Positions 34,029 through 42,387 of a stretch of DNA of 49,373 nucleotides are shown piece after piece. The notes beneath the pieces were generated by a model that had not been told where the DNA came from, did not search any database, and saw only the letters and a list, made by a program, of their open reading frames with translations. The DNA is from an uncultured Megasphaera sp. (GTDB taxonomy: Bacteria; Bacillota; Negativicutes; Veillonellales; Megasphaeraceae): NCBI GenBank assembly GCA_900540735.1, contig UQHB01000019.1:1-49373 (forward strand), read 5' to 3'. Both the position numbers and the translations under genes were made by a program. How positions within the stretch are numbered: the first letter of the stretch is position 1; the number at the start of each line of letters is the position of its first letter.

Positions 34029-35402
34029 ATGGCTACTGATAGAAGCAGCAGATTGGAGAAGAACATGGTCAAAGAAGATACGATGGTCAGGGACGCGCTG
34101 GCAGGGAAAATCGACCTTATCATCACGAAATCCGTCAGCCGTTTCGCCCGGAACACCGTCGACAGCCTAACAACGGTACGAAAACTCAAGGATAATGGTA
34201 TCGAGGTGTACTTCGAGAAGGAAAACATCTGGACCCTCGATGCCAAGGGCGAGCTGCTCATCACCATCATGAGCTCCTTGGCCCAGGAGGAAAGTCGGTC
34301 CATCTCAGAGAACGTTACATGGGGACAGCGCAAGCGTATGGCGGACGGTAAGGTCAGCTTTGCCTACAGCCGTTTCCTTGGTCTGGACAAGGATAAAGAA
34401 ACGGGTAAGATTGTGGTCAATCCCGAACAGGCGGAAACCGTGCGGCTGATTTTCCACCTGTTCCTTGAGGGCATGACGCCGCACTCCATCGCCGCGGAAC
34501 TGACAAGCCGGGGCATCAAAACGCCTGCGGGCAAGGACGTGTGGAATCAACAGACGGTGCGCCGGATGCTTTCAAACGAAAAGTACAAAGGCGATGCCCT
34601 TTTGCAGAAGGAGTTCACGGTGGACTTCCTACAAAAGAAGATGAAGAAGAACGAGGGCGAGGTCCCGCAGTACTATGTGGAAGGAAACCATGAGGCAATC
34701 ATCAGCCCTGCGGTGTTCGACATGGTGCAGGCGGAGCTTGCCAAGCGTACCAAGGGTGGGACTCGCTACAGCGGTGTGAGCATCTTCTCCAACAAGATAA
34801 AATGTGCCGATTGCAGCGGCTGGTACGGCTCAAAGGTCTGGCATTCCACAGACCGCTACCGCAGAGTGATTTACCACTGCAACCACAAGTACAACGGAGA
34901 AAAGTGCCAGACTCCTCATGGCACGGAGGACGAGGTCAAGGCGGCATTCGTATCGGCGTACAACCAGCTCGTGACCGAGAGAAAAGAAATGATTGCCAAT
35001 GCGGAGATTATCCGCAAGACGCTCTGCGTCACCGATGCCCTACAGGAAAAAAAGGACAAGCTGGAGGAAGAGATGTCGGTGCTTGTGGAAATGACGCAGA
35101 ACATCGTGGAAGAGAACGCCAGCGTTGCGCAGGACCAGGAAGAATATCAAAAACGCTACGACAGCCTGGTCGAGCGGTACGATACGGCAAAGGCTCGGTA
35201 CGATGATGTGGTGGCCGCCATCTCTGCAAAGGAGGCGCAAAGCGAGAGACTGGTAAACTTCATCAAGGTGCTGAAATCTCAGGATGGCACCATCAGCGAG
35301 TTTGACGGCAGTCTTTGGGGCAGCATGGTTGAGTTCGTTACGGTCGGCAGGGACAAGGAGATCACGATTACCTTCCGGGACGGCACGGAGATAATAGGAT
35401 AA
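34029..35402 (+). pseudogene. large serine recombinase, copy 2, missing its catalytic N-terminus
   Basis: 457 readable codons. The frame enters the resolvase domain at VRDALAGKIDLIITKSVSRF and runs through ISENVTWGQRKRMADGKVSF, the recombinase domain (LSNEKYKGDALLQKEFTVDF), the zinc ribbon (IKCADCSGWYGSKVW ... HCNHKYNGEKC) and the coiled coil to a normal end. About 75 N-terminal residues are missing, including the nucleophile Ser. The first codons (MATDRSSRLEKNMVKEDTM) do not match the family and no good ribosome site precedes them. More G+C-rich than copy 1, so probably from another donor. Confidence 0.8.
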
Positions 35403-35409
35403 ATAATCG

Positions 35410-35448
35410 TTGTAACTATTGAAATTACGACACGGCAGTGATATAATT
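35410..35448 (+). promoter_or_regulatory. Rrf2-gene promoter with operator O1
   Basis: Inverted repeat GTTGTAA (35410-35416), 9-nt spacer, TTACGAC (35426-35432). The -35 TTGAAA (35420-35425) lies inside it, and TATAAT at 35443-35448 follows with 17 nt spacing. The same repeat occurs before the next gene. Confidence 0.7.
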
Positions 35449-35473
35449 TTATAGAAAGAAAGAGGTGCTGACC

Positions 35474-35914
35474 ATGCAGATTACAAGCAGACTAACCATT
35501 GCATTGCATATATTTGCCTGCATTGATACATTCAAGGACGATTACAAACTGACCAGCGATTTCCTTGCGTCCAGCGTAAACGTGAATCCAGTTGTTATCC
35601 GGCGAATACTGGGGCAGTTAAAATCGGCGGGACTCGTGAATGTCACAAGGGGCAGCGGCGGGTGTGAGATTGCAAAGCCGCTCACGGAAATCACAATGCT
35701 TGATGTGTACCGTGCGGTGGACTGCGTAGAAAGTGATTCGCTTTTCCACTTTCACGAAAATCCAAATCCGGAGTGTCCTGTAGGCAGAAATATACACTCA
35801 ATATTAGATGAAAAGCTGCTCAGGGTACAAAACGCAATGGAGCATGAAATGCAGAACATCACGCTTGCCGAAATCGAAAGAGACCTACAAAACTGCATAA
35901 CAAATGACCAGTAA
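35474..35914 (+). CDS. Rrf2-family transcriptional regulator
   Basis: 146-aa winged-helix repressor (MQITSRLTIALHIFACIDTF; recognition region SVNVNPVVIRRILGQLKSAG; wing GLVNVTRGSGGCEIAKPL). Cysteines occur in GGCEIA, RAVDCVES and PECPVGRN, so redox or metal sensing is possible, although the three-Cys IscR pattern is not clearly met. ATG 35474 follows AGAGGTG. It is flanked by two matching operators and so probably represses itself and the downstream gene, as YwnA-type Rrf2 proteins do. Confidence 0.87.
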   Translation: MQITSRLTIALHIFACIDTFKDDYKLTSDFLASSVNVNPVVIRRILGQLKSAGLVNVTRGSGGCEIAKPLTEITMLDVYRAVDCVESDSLFHFHENPNPECPVGRNIHSILDEKLLRVQNAMEHEMQNITLAEIERDLQNCITNDQ

Positions 35915-35915
35915 A

Positions 35916-35957
35916 AGCATTCCCATGTCCCCGTTTCAGGGCATGGGAAATTTTTTG
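35916..35957 (+). terminator. terminator after the Rrf2 gene
   Basis: Stem TTCCCATG/CATGGGAA with a loop of about 13 nt followed by ATTTTTTG. Confidence 0.85.
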
Positions 35958-35967
35958 AAAAAAATTA

Positions 35968-36007
35968 GTTGTAACTCTTGACATTACAACAAAGGTAGTA
36001 CTATAAT
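35968..36007 (+). promoter_or_regulatory. promoter of the NAD(P)-binding gene with operator O2
   Basis: Perfect inverted repeat GTTGTAA (35968-35974), 9 nt, TTACAAC (35984-35990). TTGACA (35978-35983) lies inside and TATAAT (36002-36007) follows. Same geometry as O1. Confidence 0.75.
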
Positions 36008-36122
36008 ATGGCTGTAATCGAATTGGTTACAACTATTCGGACGCTTATAAGCATTGAAGCCCGGCCAACTTCCTTGCAAAGAGCAAACAAACCTAAATTA
36101 AATTTTTTGGAGGTAATTCAAA

Positions 36123-36752
36123 ATGAAAATTGCAGTTGTATGTGCAAACGGTAAAGCAGGTAAGCTCATCGTAAAAGAGGCAGTAGACAGAGGATTTGAT
36201 GTTACGGCGATTGTTCGTGAGGATAATCAAAGTGCGGCAAAGAACGTGCTGAAGAAAGATTTGTTTGACCTGACTGCCGCAGACTTGGAAGGTTTTGATG
36301 TTGTGATTGACGCTTTCGGAGCTTGGACGGAGGACGTTCTGCCGATGCACAGCACTTCGCTGAAGCATCTTTGCGATGTGCTTTCCGGCACAGATACTCG
36401 TTTGCTGGTTGTTGGCGGCGCAGGAAGTCTTTATGTAAATTCGGAACACACTGCCTGTGTATCGGACGGTCCTGATTTTCCAGACATCTTCAAGCCGCTT
36501 GCCGCAGCGATGGCAAAAGCACTCGGAGAACTTCGTGAGCGCAAGGACGTAAAATGGACATACATCAGCCCTGCCGGGGATTTTCAGGCTGAAGGCGCAA
36601 GAACAAGCAAGTATATTCTCGCTGGTGAGGAACTGACGCTCAATTCTAAGGGTGAAAGCGTTATAAGTTATGCCGATTATGCAATTGCTATGGTTGATGA
36701 AGCAACAAAGGGCAGCAATATTCAGAAACGTATCAGTGTTGTTGCTGAATAA
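36123..36752 (+). CDS. NAD(P)-binding Rossmann (NmrA/SDR-like) protein
   Basis: 209-aa protein of the atypical short-chain dehydrogenase group (KIAVVCANGKAGKLIVKEAV nucleotide-binding loop; VVIDAFGAW; RLLVVGGAGSLYVN). It resembles NmrA-like quinone-reductase or stress proteins often controlled by Rrf2 or HTH repressors. GGAGG lies 9 nt before ATG 36123. Controlled by operator O2. The substrate is unknown. Confidence 0.87.
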   Translation: MKIAVVCANGKAGKLIVKEAVDRGFDVTAIVREDNQSAAKNVLKKDLFDLTAADLEGFDVVIDAFGAWTEDVLPMHSTSLKHLCDVLSGTDTRLLVVGGAGSLYVNSEHTACVSDGPDFPDIFKPLAAAMAKALGELRERKDVKWTYISPAGDFQAEGARTSKYILAGEELTLNSKGESVISYADYAIAMVDEATKGSNIQKRISVVAE

Positions 36753-36772
36753 GCAATTATTATGTTTCTAAT

Positions 36773-36816
36773 TGAAGTCCCGCCCTTTTTTCATGAATAG
36801 GCGGGGCTTCGCTTTT
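36773..36816 (+). terminator. terminator after the NAD(P)-binding gene
   Basis: Stem AAGTCCCGCC/GGCGGGGCTT with a loop of about 15 nt and a GCTTTT tail. Confidence 0.7.
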
Positions 36817-36832
36817 AATGAGAGGTAGACGG

Positions 36833-37432
36833 ATGAACTATTTAAAGATGCTTGTTGAAGAGTTTCATTCTGCTGTTGTTTCTACGATTGCAGCAGACGG
36901 TCACCCACAGACCCGTGTAATTAATATGATGCTTTGGGATAATCAGGGCGTGTATTTCCTGACGGCAAAGGGGAAAGAATTCTATACCCAGCTGATGGAA
37001 CAGAAATTCATTGCACTATCTGCCACAAAGAATAAAATGTCTGTTTCCCTGCGCGGCAAGGTAAAGAATATCGGCAAAAAGCATCTGGACGCAATTTTTG
37101 AAAAAAATCCTTATATGAAGAGCATCTATCCGGGCGATACCCGTGCCGCATTGGAGGTGTTTCGGATATATGAGGCCCAGGGTGAATATTTTGACATCAG
37201 CAATCTATCCCAAATTGCGCGGGACAGATTTACCATTGGGAATGCAGAAAAAGCAGCAAGCGGATATTTTATAGGTAATGAGTGCAATCAATGTGGGCTA
37301 TGCTATTCCACTTGTCCGCAGACGTGCATTGATATTTCAAAGAAGCCTGCCGTCATAAACCAGAATCATTGTCTGCACTGTGGAAGATGCGCAGAAATCT
37401 GTCCGCATCAGGCTATTCAGAAGGTAGGATAA
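36833..37432 (+). CDS. flavin-binding split-barrel protein fused to a 2x[4Fe-4S] ferredoxin
   Basis: 199-aa protein. The first 130 residues form a pyridoxamine-5'-phosphate-oxidase-like FMN barrel (VVSTIAADGHPQTRVINMML, YFLTAKGKEFYTQLMEQKFI). The C-terminal 55 carry two ferredoxin motifs: CNQCGLCYSTCPQTC and CLHCGRCAEICP. Probably a flavin-mediated electron-transfer or nitro/quinone reductase. It precedes the macrodomain gene by a few nt and is likely co-transcribed. Confidence 0.87.
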   Translation: MNYLKMLVEEFHSAVVSTIAADGHPQTRVINMMLWDNQGVYFLTAKGKEFYTQLMEQKFIALSATKNKMSVSLRGKVKNIGKKHLDAIFEKNPYMKSIYPGDTRAALEVFRIYEAQGEYFDISNLSQIARDRFTIGNAEKAASGYFIGNECNQCGLCYSTCPQTCIDISKKPAVINQNHCLHCGRCAEICPHQAIQKVG

Positions 37433-37435
37433 TGT

Positions 37436-38209
37436 ATAAACCAGGATGAACGAAGAAAATATCTTATCAAGTATCTGATGGATGAGAATTTGGAATATAA
37501 AGGAATACAAATCCCGTCAAATTCCGAAGAGCAGAGGGTGCTTCTCAGAGGGCTGATGAACGTGCGTCAGCCGAAAGATGTCAGCGAGGAATTCTTAAGA
37601 GTGCAGGACGAATACTTGCAGGACGAAAATTTAAAAAAAGGCGTGGTTTCTCTTTCAGATTTAGACGAGGTGCAGGAGGGCATTTACCTATGGCAGGGTG
37701 ACATCACCAGGCTTGCCGTGGACGCCATCGTGAATGCTGCCAACTCTGGCATGACGGGCTGCTACCAGCCGAATCACAACTGCATCGACAACTGCATCCA
37801 TACTTACAGCGGTGTGCAGCTTCGTCTTAACTGTGCCAAAATCATGGATGAGCAGGGATATGAGGAGACGACAGGACAGGCAAAAATCACGCTTGCCTAT
37901 AATCTTCCGTGTAAATATGTGCTACATACGGTAGGCCCAATTGTTCATGGAGGGGTAACAAAGCGTGACGAGACTTTGCTTGCGTCCTGCTATCATTCCT
38001 GCCTTGCATTGGCAGGGGAAAACGCACTATCCAGCATCGCTTTCTGCTGTATTTCCACGGGTGTGTTCTGCTTTCCAAACAGACGCGCCGCCCAAATCGC
38101 TGTGGATACGGTGAAACAATTTAGGACGAAAACAGGGAGCAAAATCGAGGTGATATTTGATGTTTTCAAGGACGAGGACTATGACATATACAGAGAGCTA
38201 CTCCGATAA
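37436..38209 (+). CDS. zinc-type macrodomain ADP-ribosyl hydrolase
   Basis: A macrodomain protein of about 257 aa. N-terminal extension (QDERRKYLIKYLMDENLEYK, QRVLLRGLMNVRQP), then the ADP-ribose-binding GDITRLAVDAIVNAANSGMT, the Cys/His cluster NHNCIDNCIH characteristic of zinc-macrodomains, and the second loop CISTGVFCFPNRRAAQIA. Zn-macrodomains remove ADP-ribose from proteins and are paired with class M sirtuins, as here. The family N-terminus NQDERRKY begins at a codon ATA (37436), 6 nt after AGGTAGG, where ATG is expected. If ATA is not used, translation would have to begin at ATG 37478, which has no clear ribosome site. Confidence 0.88.
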   Translation: MNQDERRKYLIKYLMDENLEYKGIQIPSNSEEQRVLLRGLMNVRQPKDVSEEFLRVQDEYLQDENLKKGVVSLSDLDEVQEGIYLWQGDITRLAVDAIVNAANSGMTGCYQPNHNCIDNCIHTYSGVQLRLNCAKIMDEQGYEETTGQAKITLAYNLPCKYVLHTVGPIVHGGVTKRDETLLASCYHSCLALAGENALSSIAFCCISTGVFCFPNRRAAQIAVDTVKQFRTKTGSKIEVIFDVFKDEDYDIYRELLR

Positions 38210-39029
38210 AATTACCAGGTTAAGAACAGTCATTTCGGAGTCCGATGCTGTTTTGATTGGGGCAGGAGCGGGTTTGTCCACAGCCGCCGGACTGACTTAT
38301 TCAGGAGAGCGCTTCTATAAATATTTTTCTGATTTCGCCGCCGAATTCAGGATACGGGATATGTATTCAGGCGGGTTTTATCCTTTTCCGGATTTGGAAA
38401 CCTACTGGGGCTGGTGGAGCCGCCATATCTGGTACAACCGTTATGCGGCTGATACAAACGGTACCTATTCCGCTCTCTTAAAATTGGTGCAGGACAAGGA
38501 TTATTTCGTCATCACCACAAATGTGGATCACCAGTTTCAACTAAGCGGCTTTGATAAAAACCGCCTGTTTTACACGCAGGGCGATTACGGATTGTTCCAA
38601 TGCTCAAAGGGCTGCCATCAGAAAACGTATGATAACAGATTCCAAATAGAGCAGATGATGGAGAGACAACAAGGCTTAAAAATCCCCACAGAGCTGATAC
38701 CCCATTGTCCCGTGTGCGACACGCCTATGACCGTAAACCTCCGCTGTGATGATACATTCGTGCAGGATGAAGGATGGTATGCGGCATCAAAACGATATGA
38801 TGATTTTATCAGACGACACAGTAATATGAGAATTTTATACCTTGAGCTTGGCGTCGGCGGGAACACACCGATTATCATCAAATACCCATTCTGGAAAATG
38901 ACGGCAAATAATCCGCAGGCAATGTATGCCTGTATAAACCTTGGTGAATCCATGTGTCCTAGGGAGATCGAAGAAAAATCAATATGTATTGACGGAGATA
39001 TTCGTGATGTTCTGGAAGCATTACGTTAA
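38181..39029 (+). CDS. class M sirtuin (SirTM), NAD-dependent protein ADP-ribosyltransferase
   Basis: 282-aa Sir2-fold protein overlapping the macrodomain gene by 29 nt. NAD loop LIGAGAGLSTAAGL, catalytic region ITTNVDHQF and YTQGDYGLFQCS, where the sirtuin catalytic His is replaced by Gln as in SirTM proteins. Zinc cysteines: CSKGC and CPVCDTPM. SirTM enzymes ADP-ribosylate target proteins; in Staphylococcus and Streptococcus the target is a lipoylated GcvH-like protein. No GcvH-L or lipoate ligase gene is present here, so the target would differ or lie elsewhere. Confidence 0.88.
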   Translation: MTYTESYSDKITRLRTVISESDAVLIGAGAGLSTAAGLTYSGERFYKYFSDFAAEFRIRDMYSGGFYPFPDLETYWGWWSRHIWYNRYAADTNGTYSALLKLVQDKDYFVITTNVDHQFQLSGFDKNRLFYTQGDYGLFQCSKGCHQKTYDNRFQIEQMMERQQGLKIPTELIPHCPVCDTPMTVNLRCDDTFVQDEGWYAASKRYDDFIRRHSNMRILYLELGVGGNTPIIIKYPFWKMTANNPQAMYACINLGESMCPREIEEKSICIDGDIRDVLEALR

Positions 39030-39227
39030 AGAAGTCCTCTCAGGTTTTACTTGGAAGGATTTTCTGTTCAGAAACAGATTGAAAAGAGCCGCTGTAAAGC
39101 TTATAATTGAGAGCAAAAATAGAGTCGATATACCTTATAATGATTGCACCCTTATCGTTATGAGGGGTGTGCAAAAATGCACCTGTGCGGGTGCATCGTT
39201 ACGGGGTAGAAATTTCGCTCCGTTATG

Positions 39228-39254
39228 TTGTATCAAATTAGACACGGCAACAGA
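39228..39254. repeat. attR of the 8.9-kb element
   Basis: Arm ttgtatcaaat (39228-39238), reverse complement of the attL arm, then 14 nt and the GA core (39253-39254) that joins hsdM sequence tccttgttgc. Confidence 0.8.
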
Positions 39255-40158
39255 TCCTTGTTGCGGCAGCGGCGGCATGTTCGTCCAGTCCGCAAAATTC
39301 ATTGAAAATCATAGTGGTAATATCAATGATATTTCTATTTATGGACAAGACTCGAATCCAACGACGTGGAAAATGGCCCAAATGAATTTAGCTATTCGCG
39401 GCATTGAACCAGACCTCGGCACCGTAGCCGACACGCTTATGGATGACCAATTCCACACATTGCGAGCTGACTATATCATGGCCAATCCACCGTTTAATTT
39501 AAAATGGAAACCTGATTCGGTCAAAGATGATGTACGGTGGAAATATGGCCTGCCGCCAGCAGGGAATGCCAACTTCGCGTGGCTCCAACATATGATTTAT
39601 CATTTAGCTCCTCGTGGGAAAATCGGTATGGTCTTGGCGAATGGCTCATTATCTTCGCAAACAGGTGGTGAAGGGGACATTCGCCAAAATATTATCAATG
39701 ACGATTTAGTCGAATGTATCGTCGCTATGCCGACGCAATTATTCTATACGACGCAGATTCCCGTCTCCTTGTGGTTCCTCAATAAACGGAAAAAACAACA
39801 TCAGAAAACTCTTTTTATTGACGCTCGGAACATGGGTACTATGGTTAGCCGCAAGCTCCGTGAATTTACAGACGAAGATATTCAAAAAATCGCTAAAACC
39901 TACGATGACTATGTAGTCGGCACGTTAGAACCAGTCAAAGGATTCTGCGCCGTCGCAACGACAGACGAAATCGCCAAGCAAGACTATATCCTTACGCCGG
40001 GACGTTATGTGGGCATTGAAGAACAAGAAGACGATGGGGAACCGTTTGAAGAAAAGATGGCTCGTCTGACATCGGAATTATCTGACCTCTTTGCGGAATC
40101 CCATAAACTGGAAAAAGAAATTAGAGAAAAATTAGGGGCCATTGGCTACAATATTTAA
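39253..40158 (+). pseudogene. hsdM: second hsdM, 3' part
   Basis: Remaining 300 codons of the interrupted methyltransferase from DPCCGSGGMFVQSAKFIENH through NPPFNLKW to the tail EKEIREKLGAIGYNI. No internal stop, so the gene was probably alive when the element landed. Codon use resembles the core, unlike the AT-rich hsdM at 4629. The reading frame extends upstream into the element without a proper start. Confidence 0.92.
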
Positions 40159-40171
40159 AGGAGAGTCTAAA

Positions 40172-40714
40172 GTGTTCTATAAAACGATAAAAGAGTTATG
40201 TGAGTTAGTTGCTGATTGCCTTCATTCCACTCCCCAATGGACAGAAAAAGGAAAAATAGTTATCAGAAATAATTATATAAAAAATGGAGTCATCGACTTT
40301 TCAAAACCATCCTATACAAATCAGGAAAATTTTGAAAAAAGAATTAAGAGAGCAAGACCTTGTGCTGGAGATATAGTCATTACTCGTGAAGCCCCTATTG
40401 GCGAAGTTGGAATGATAACAGAAGATATTGAATGTTGTTTAGGCCAAAGGCAAGTACTACTTAGAGCTAATCCAAAAGTTTGTGACAAAAATTATTTACT
40501 ATATGCATTACAATCTCCCTATGCAAAACTTCAAATGTCTTAGAGCGAAGGAACTGGAACCACTGTAAGTAATTTAAGAATTCCTTTTTTAAAGAATATA
40601 AATATTCCGTACATTCCATTAAATAAACAGAAACAAATTTCTTCTATTCTAAAGTTTATTGAAAATAAAATTATAGTTAATAATAAAATAAACGATAATT
40701 TACAAGATACTTAG
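40172..40714 (+). pseudogene. hsdS: second hsdS N-terminal half with an in-frame stop
   Basis: GTG start 14 nt after hsdM with AAAGGAGAG. It reads FYKTIKELCELVADCLHSTP and ARPCAGDIVITREAPIGEVG as a target recognition domain. TAG at 40541-40543 cuts it at residue 123, and the same frame continues SEGTGTTVSNLRIPFLKNIN to the helix NNKINDNLQDT and stop at 40712-40714. The end, abutting an inverted hsdS half, mirrors the arrangement at 7777 and shows that this locus also had an inversion system. Confidence 0.85.
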
Positions 40715-41062
40715 AGCTTAATGGATGAAACGTCGATTTCTCCAGACATAAGTTTAGGTAGTAACGTATTACGAAGAATCATTAGATTCCTTTTTTCCTC
40801 ATTTAATTCCTGTACTTTTTTCAAAATAGGATTAGCTAATTCATTAAAATAGATTAATTGTTTTTTTGATGGGATAGTAATAGGATATTCCATGATTTGT
40901 TTTTTATCTCCCCGAGGCATTTTCGTTCCTTTTGCCCCAGCTACTACATAGTTAAAAAATCTATCCGTGTACAGAGTACTGAATAAATAGGAAGAATAGT
41001 TGGATTCTTTAGGGGAAAAGCAAAGAACATCATTCGAACATCCACATTCTTTATGATATACC
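40711..41062 (-). pseudogene. hsdS: inverted HsdS C-terminal fragment
   Basis: Reverse-strand frame without a start: ESNYSSYLFSTLYTDRFFNY, GAKGTKMPRGDKKQIMEYPI, then the closing helix ending LLPKLMSGEIDVSSIKL. It is truncated at its 5' side, where it joins hsdR codons at about 41065. Its stop overlaps that of the hsdS half to the left, exactly as in the intact invertible locus. Confidence 0.85.
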
Positions 41063-41065
41063 GTC

Positions 41066-42335
41066 TCTATTTTACTATAATGCTATTTGTGTCATCAGCG
41101 ATTTGTCGATGAATAAAGCAGGTACGATTACGTCGGGATTAGACCGCTTCATGGAATGGAAGACGAAAGATGGCAGCTATGAAAATACAGCGTATGCTCA
41201 GTTTGATACGTTTTATGAAGGCATGTTTGAACCGGCACGACTTCTTGATATACTACAAAACTTCATCTTATTTTCTATTGATGGAACAGAGCCGATTAAA
41301 ATTTTAGCGGCATATCACCAGTATTTCGCTGTCCGCAAGGCTATTGAGAAAGCCAAGATAGCGACGAAGACCGATGGTAAGGGTGGCATCTTTTGGCATA
41401 CTCAAGGTAGTGGCAAGTCCTTGTCCATGGTCTTCTATGCGCATCTGCTACAAACGGCATTGGAGAGTCCGACAATTGTCGTCATGACAGATCGCATCGA
41501 TTTAGATGACCAACTGTATATGCAGTTCGCTAAATGTGATCGCTTTTTACGGCAAACACCAGTACAGGCAGAAAGTAAAGAGCATTTGACGTCATTACTC
41601 AATGGCCGGGAAGCGAATGGTATCATTTTCACGACGATGTTCAAATTCGAACGGGGCGAAGAGCCGTTGTCGACGCGGCGTAATATCGTTGTCATGGCTG
41701 ACGAAGCTCATCGCGGACAATATGGTTTTGAAAAACGGGTCGTCATCGAAAAGAAGGAAGGCGGTCCAGATGAAGCCCGGACGATTATCGGTAATGCCCG
41801 CATTATTCATGATGCGTTACCTAATGCAACGTTTATCGGCTTTACAGGAACGCCAATTTCGCTAAAAGATAGAAATACGCGAGAAGTATTTGGCGACTAT
41901 ATTGATGTCTATGATATGACGCAAGCCGTAGAAGATGGAGCAACGCGGCCGGTATATTACGAAAGTCGGGTTATTCATTTAAAATTAGACGAGAATACGT
42001 TGAAGTTAATCGATACGACTTACGATGTCTTGGAACAACAGACGGACGCAAATTGTCGCTTATTCCCGCGCGATTGCCATGAAGATATATCGAAAATTGT
42101 TAGAGCTTCGACCAACATGGCAAGAAAAAGTGGCTGTCGTCATGACCAGCGGCAATAGTGACCCTGCGGAATGGAAACTCCTGAAAATTATAAAGATGCG
42201 ATTAATACGGTCATTAGTCAATGCGAGTTATGGACAGACTATGCTAGTGAAAATGAAGAAAACGAGTATACTTTTGTCAATGAAGAACAATTCGGTATGG
42301 TTGCTGAAAAGTGCCAATCTTATAAAAAGATGTAA
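41066..42335 (+). pseudogene. hsdR: hsdR remnant with three large deletions
   Basis: Collinear with the HsdR at 10805 but broken. About 185 N-terminal codons are missing; the remnant starts YYNAICVISDLSMNKAG. The motor reads well (FWHTQGSGKSLSMVFYAHLL, VVMADEAHRGQYGFEKR, FIGFTGTPISLKDRNTREVF). A deletion with a frame change at about 42050 joins EQQTDA to IVAYSRAIAMKIYRKLLELR. A third deletion at about 42178 removes roughly 400 codons and joins SGNSDPAEWK to ENYKDAINTVISQCELWTDY, ending at 42335. Not functional. Confidence 0.9.
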
Positions 42336-42337
42336 CA

Positions 42338-42378
42338 AAAAAACGACGAGGAATCATTTGATTTCTCGTCGTTTCGTA
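42338..42378. terminator. bidirectional terminator between the hsdR remnant and purC
   Basis: Stem AACGACGAG/CTCGTCGTT with flanking A and T runs, between convergent genes. Confidence 0.8.
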
Positions 42379-42387
42379 TACTAGCGA

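Larger units (their letters stand above)
30335..39254. mobile_element. 8.9-kb integrated element inside hsdM
   Basis: An insertion bounded by attL and attR arms. It contains two serine recombinase genes, an ABC-3C remnant, a sigma-like gene and a five-gene stress cargo (Rrf2 to sirtuin). No relaxase or conjugation genes are present. Both recombinases lack the N-terminal catalytic part, so the element is probably stranded. Several pieces are truncated and in mixed orientation, suggesting that it is a composite or has suffered deletions. Confidence 0.8.
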
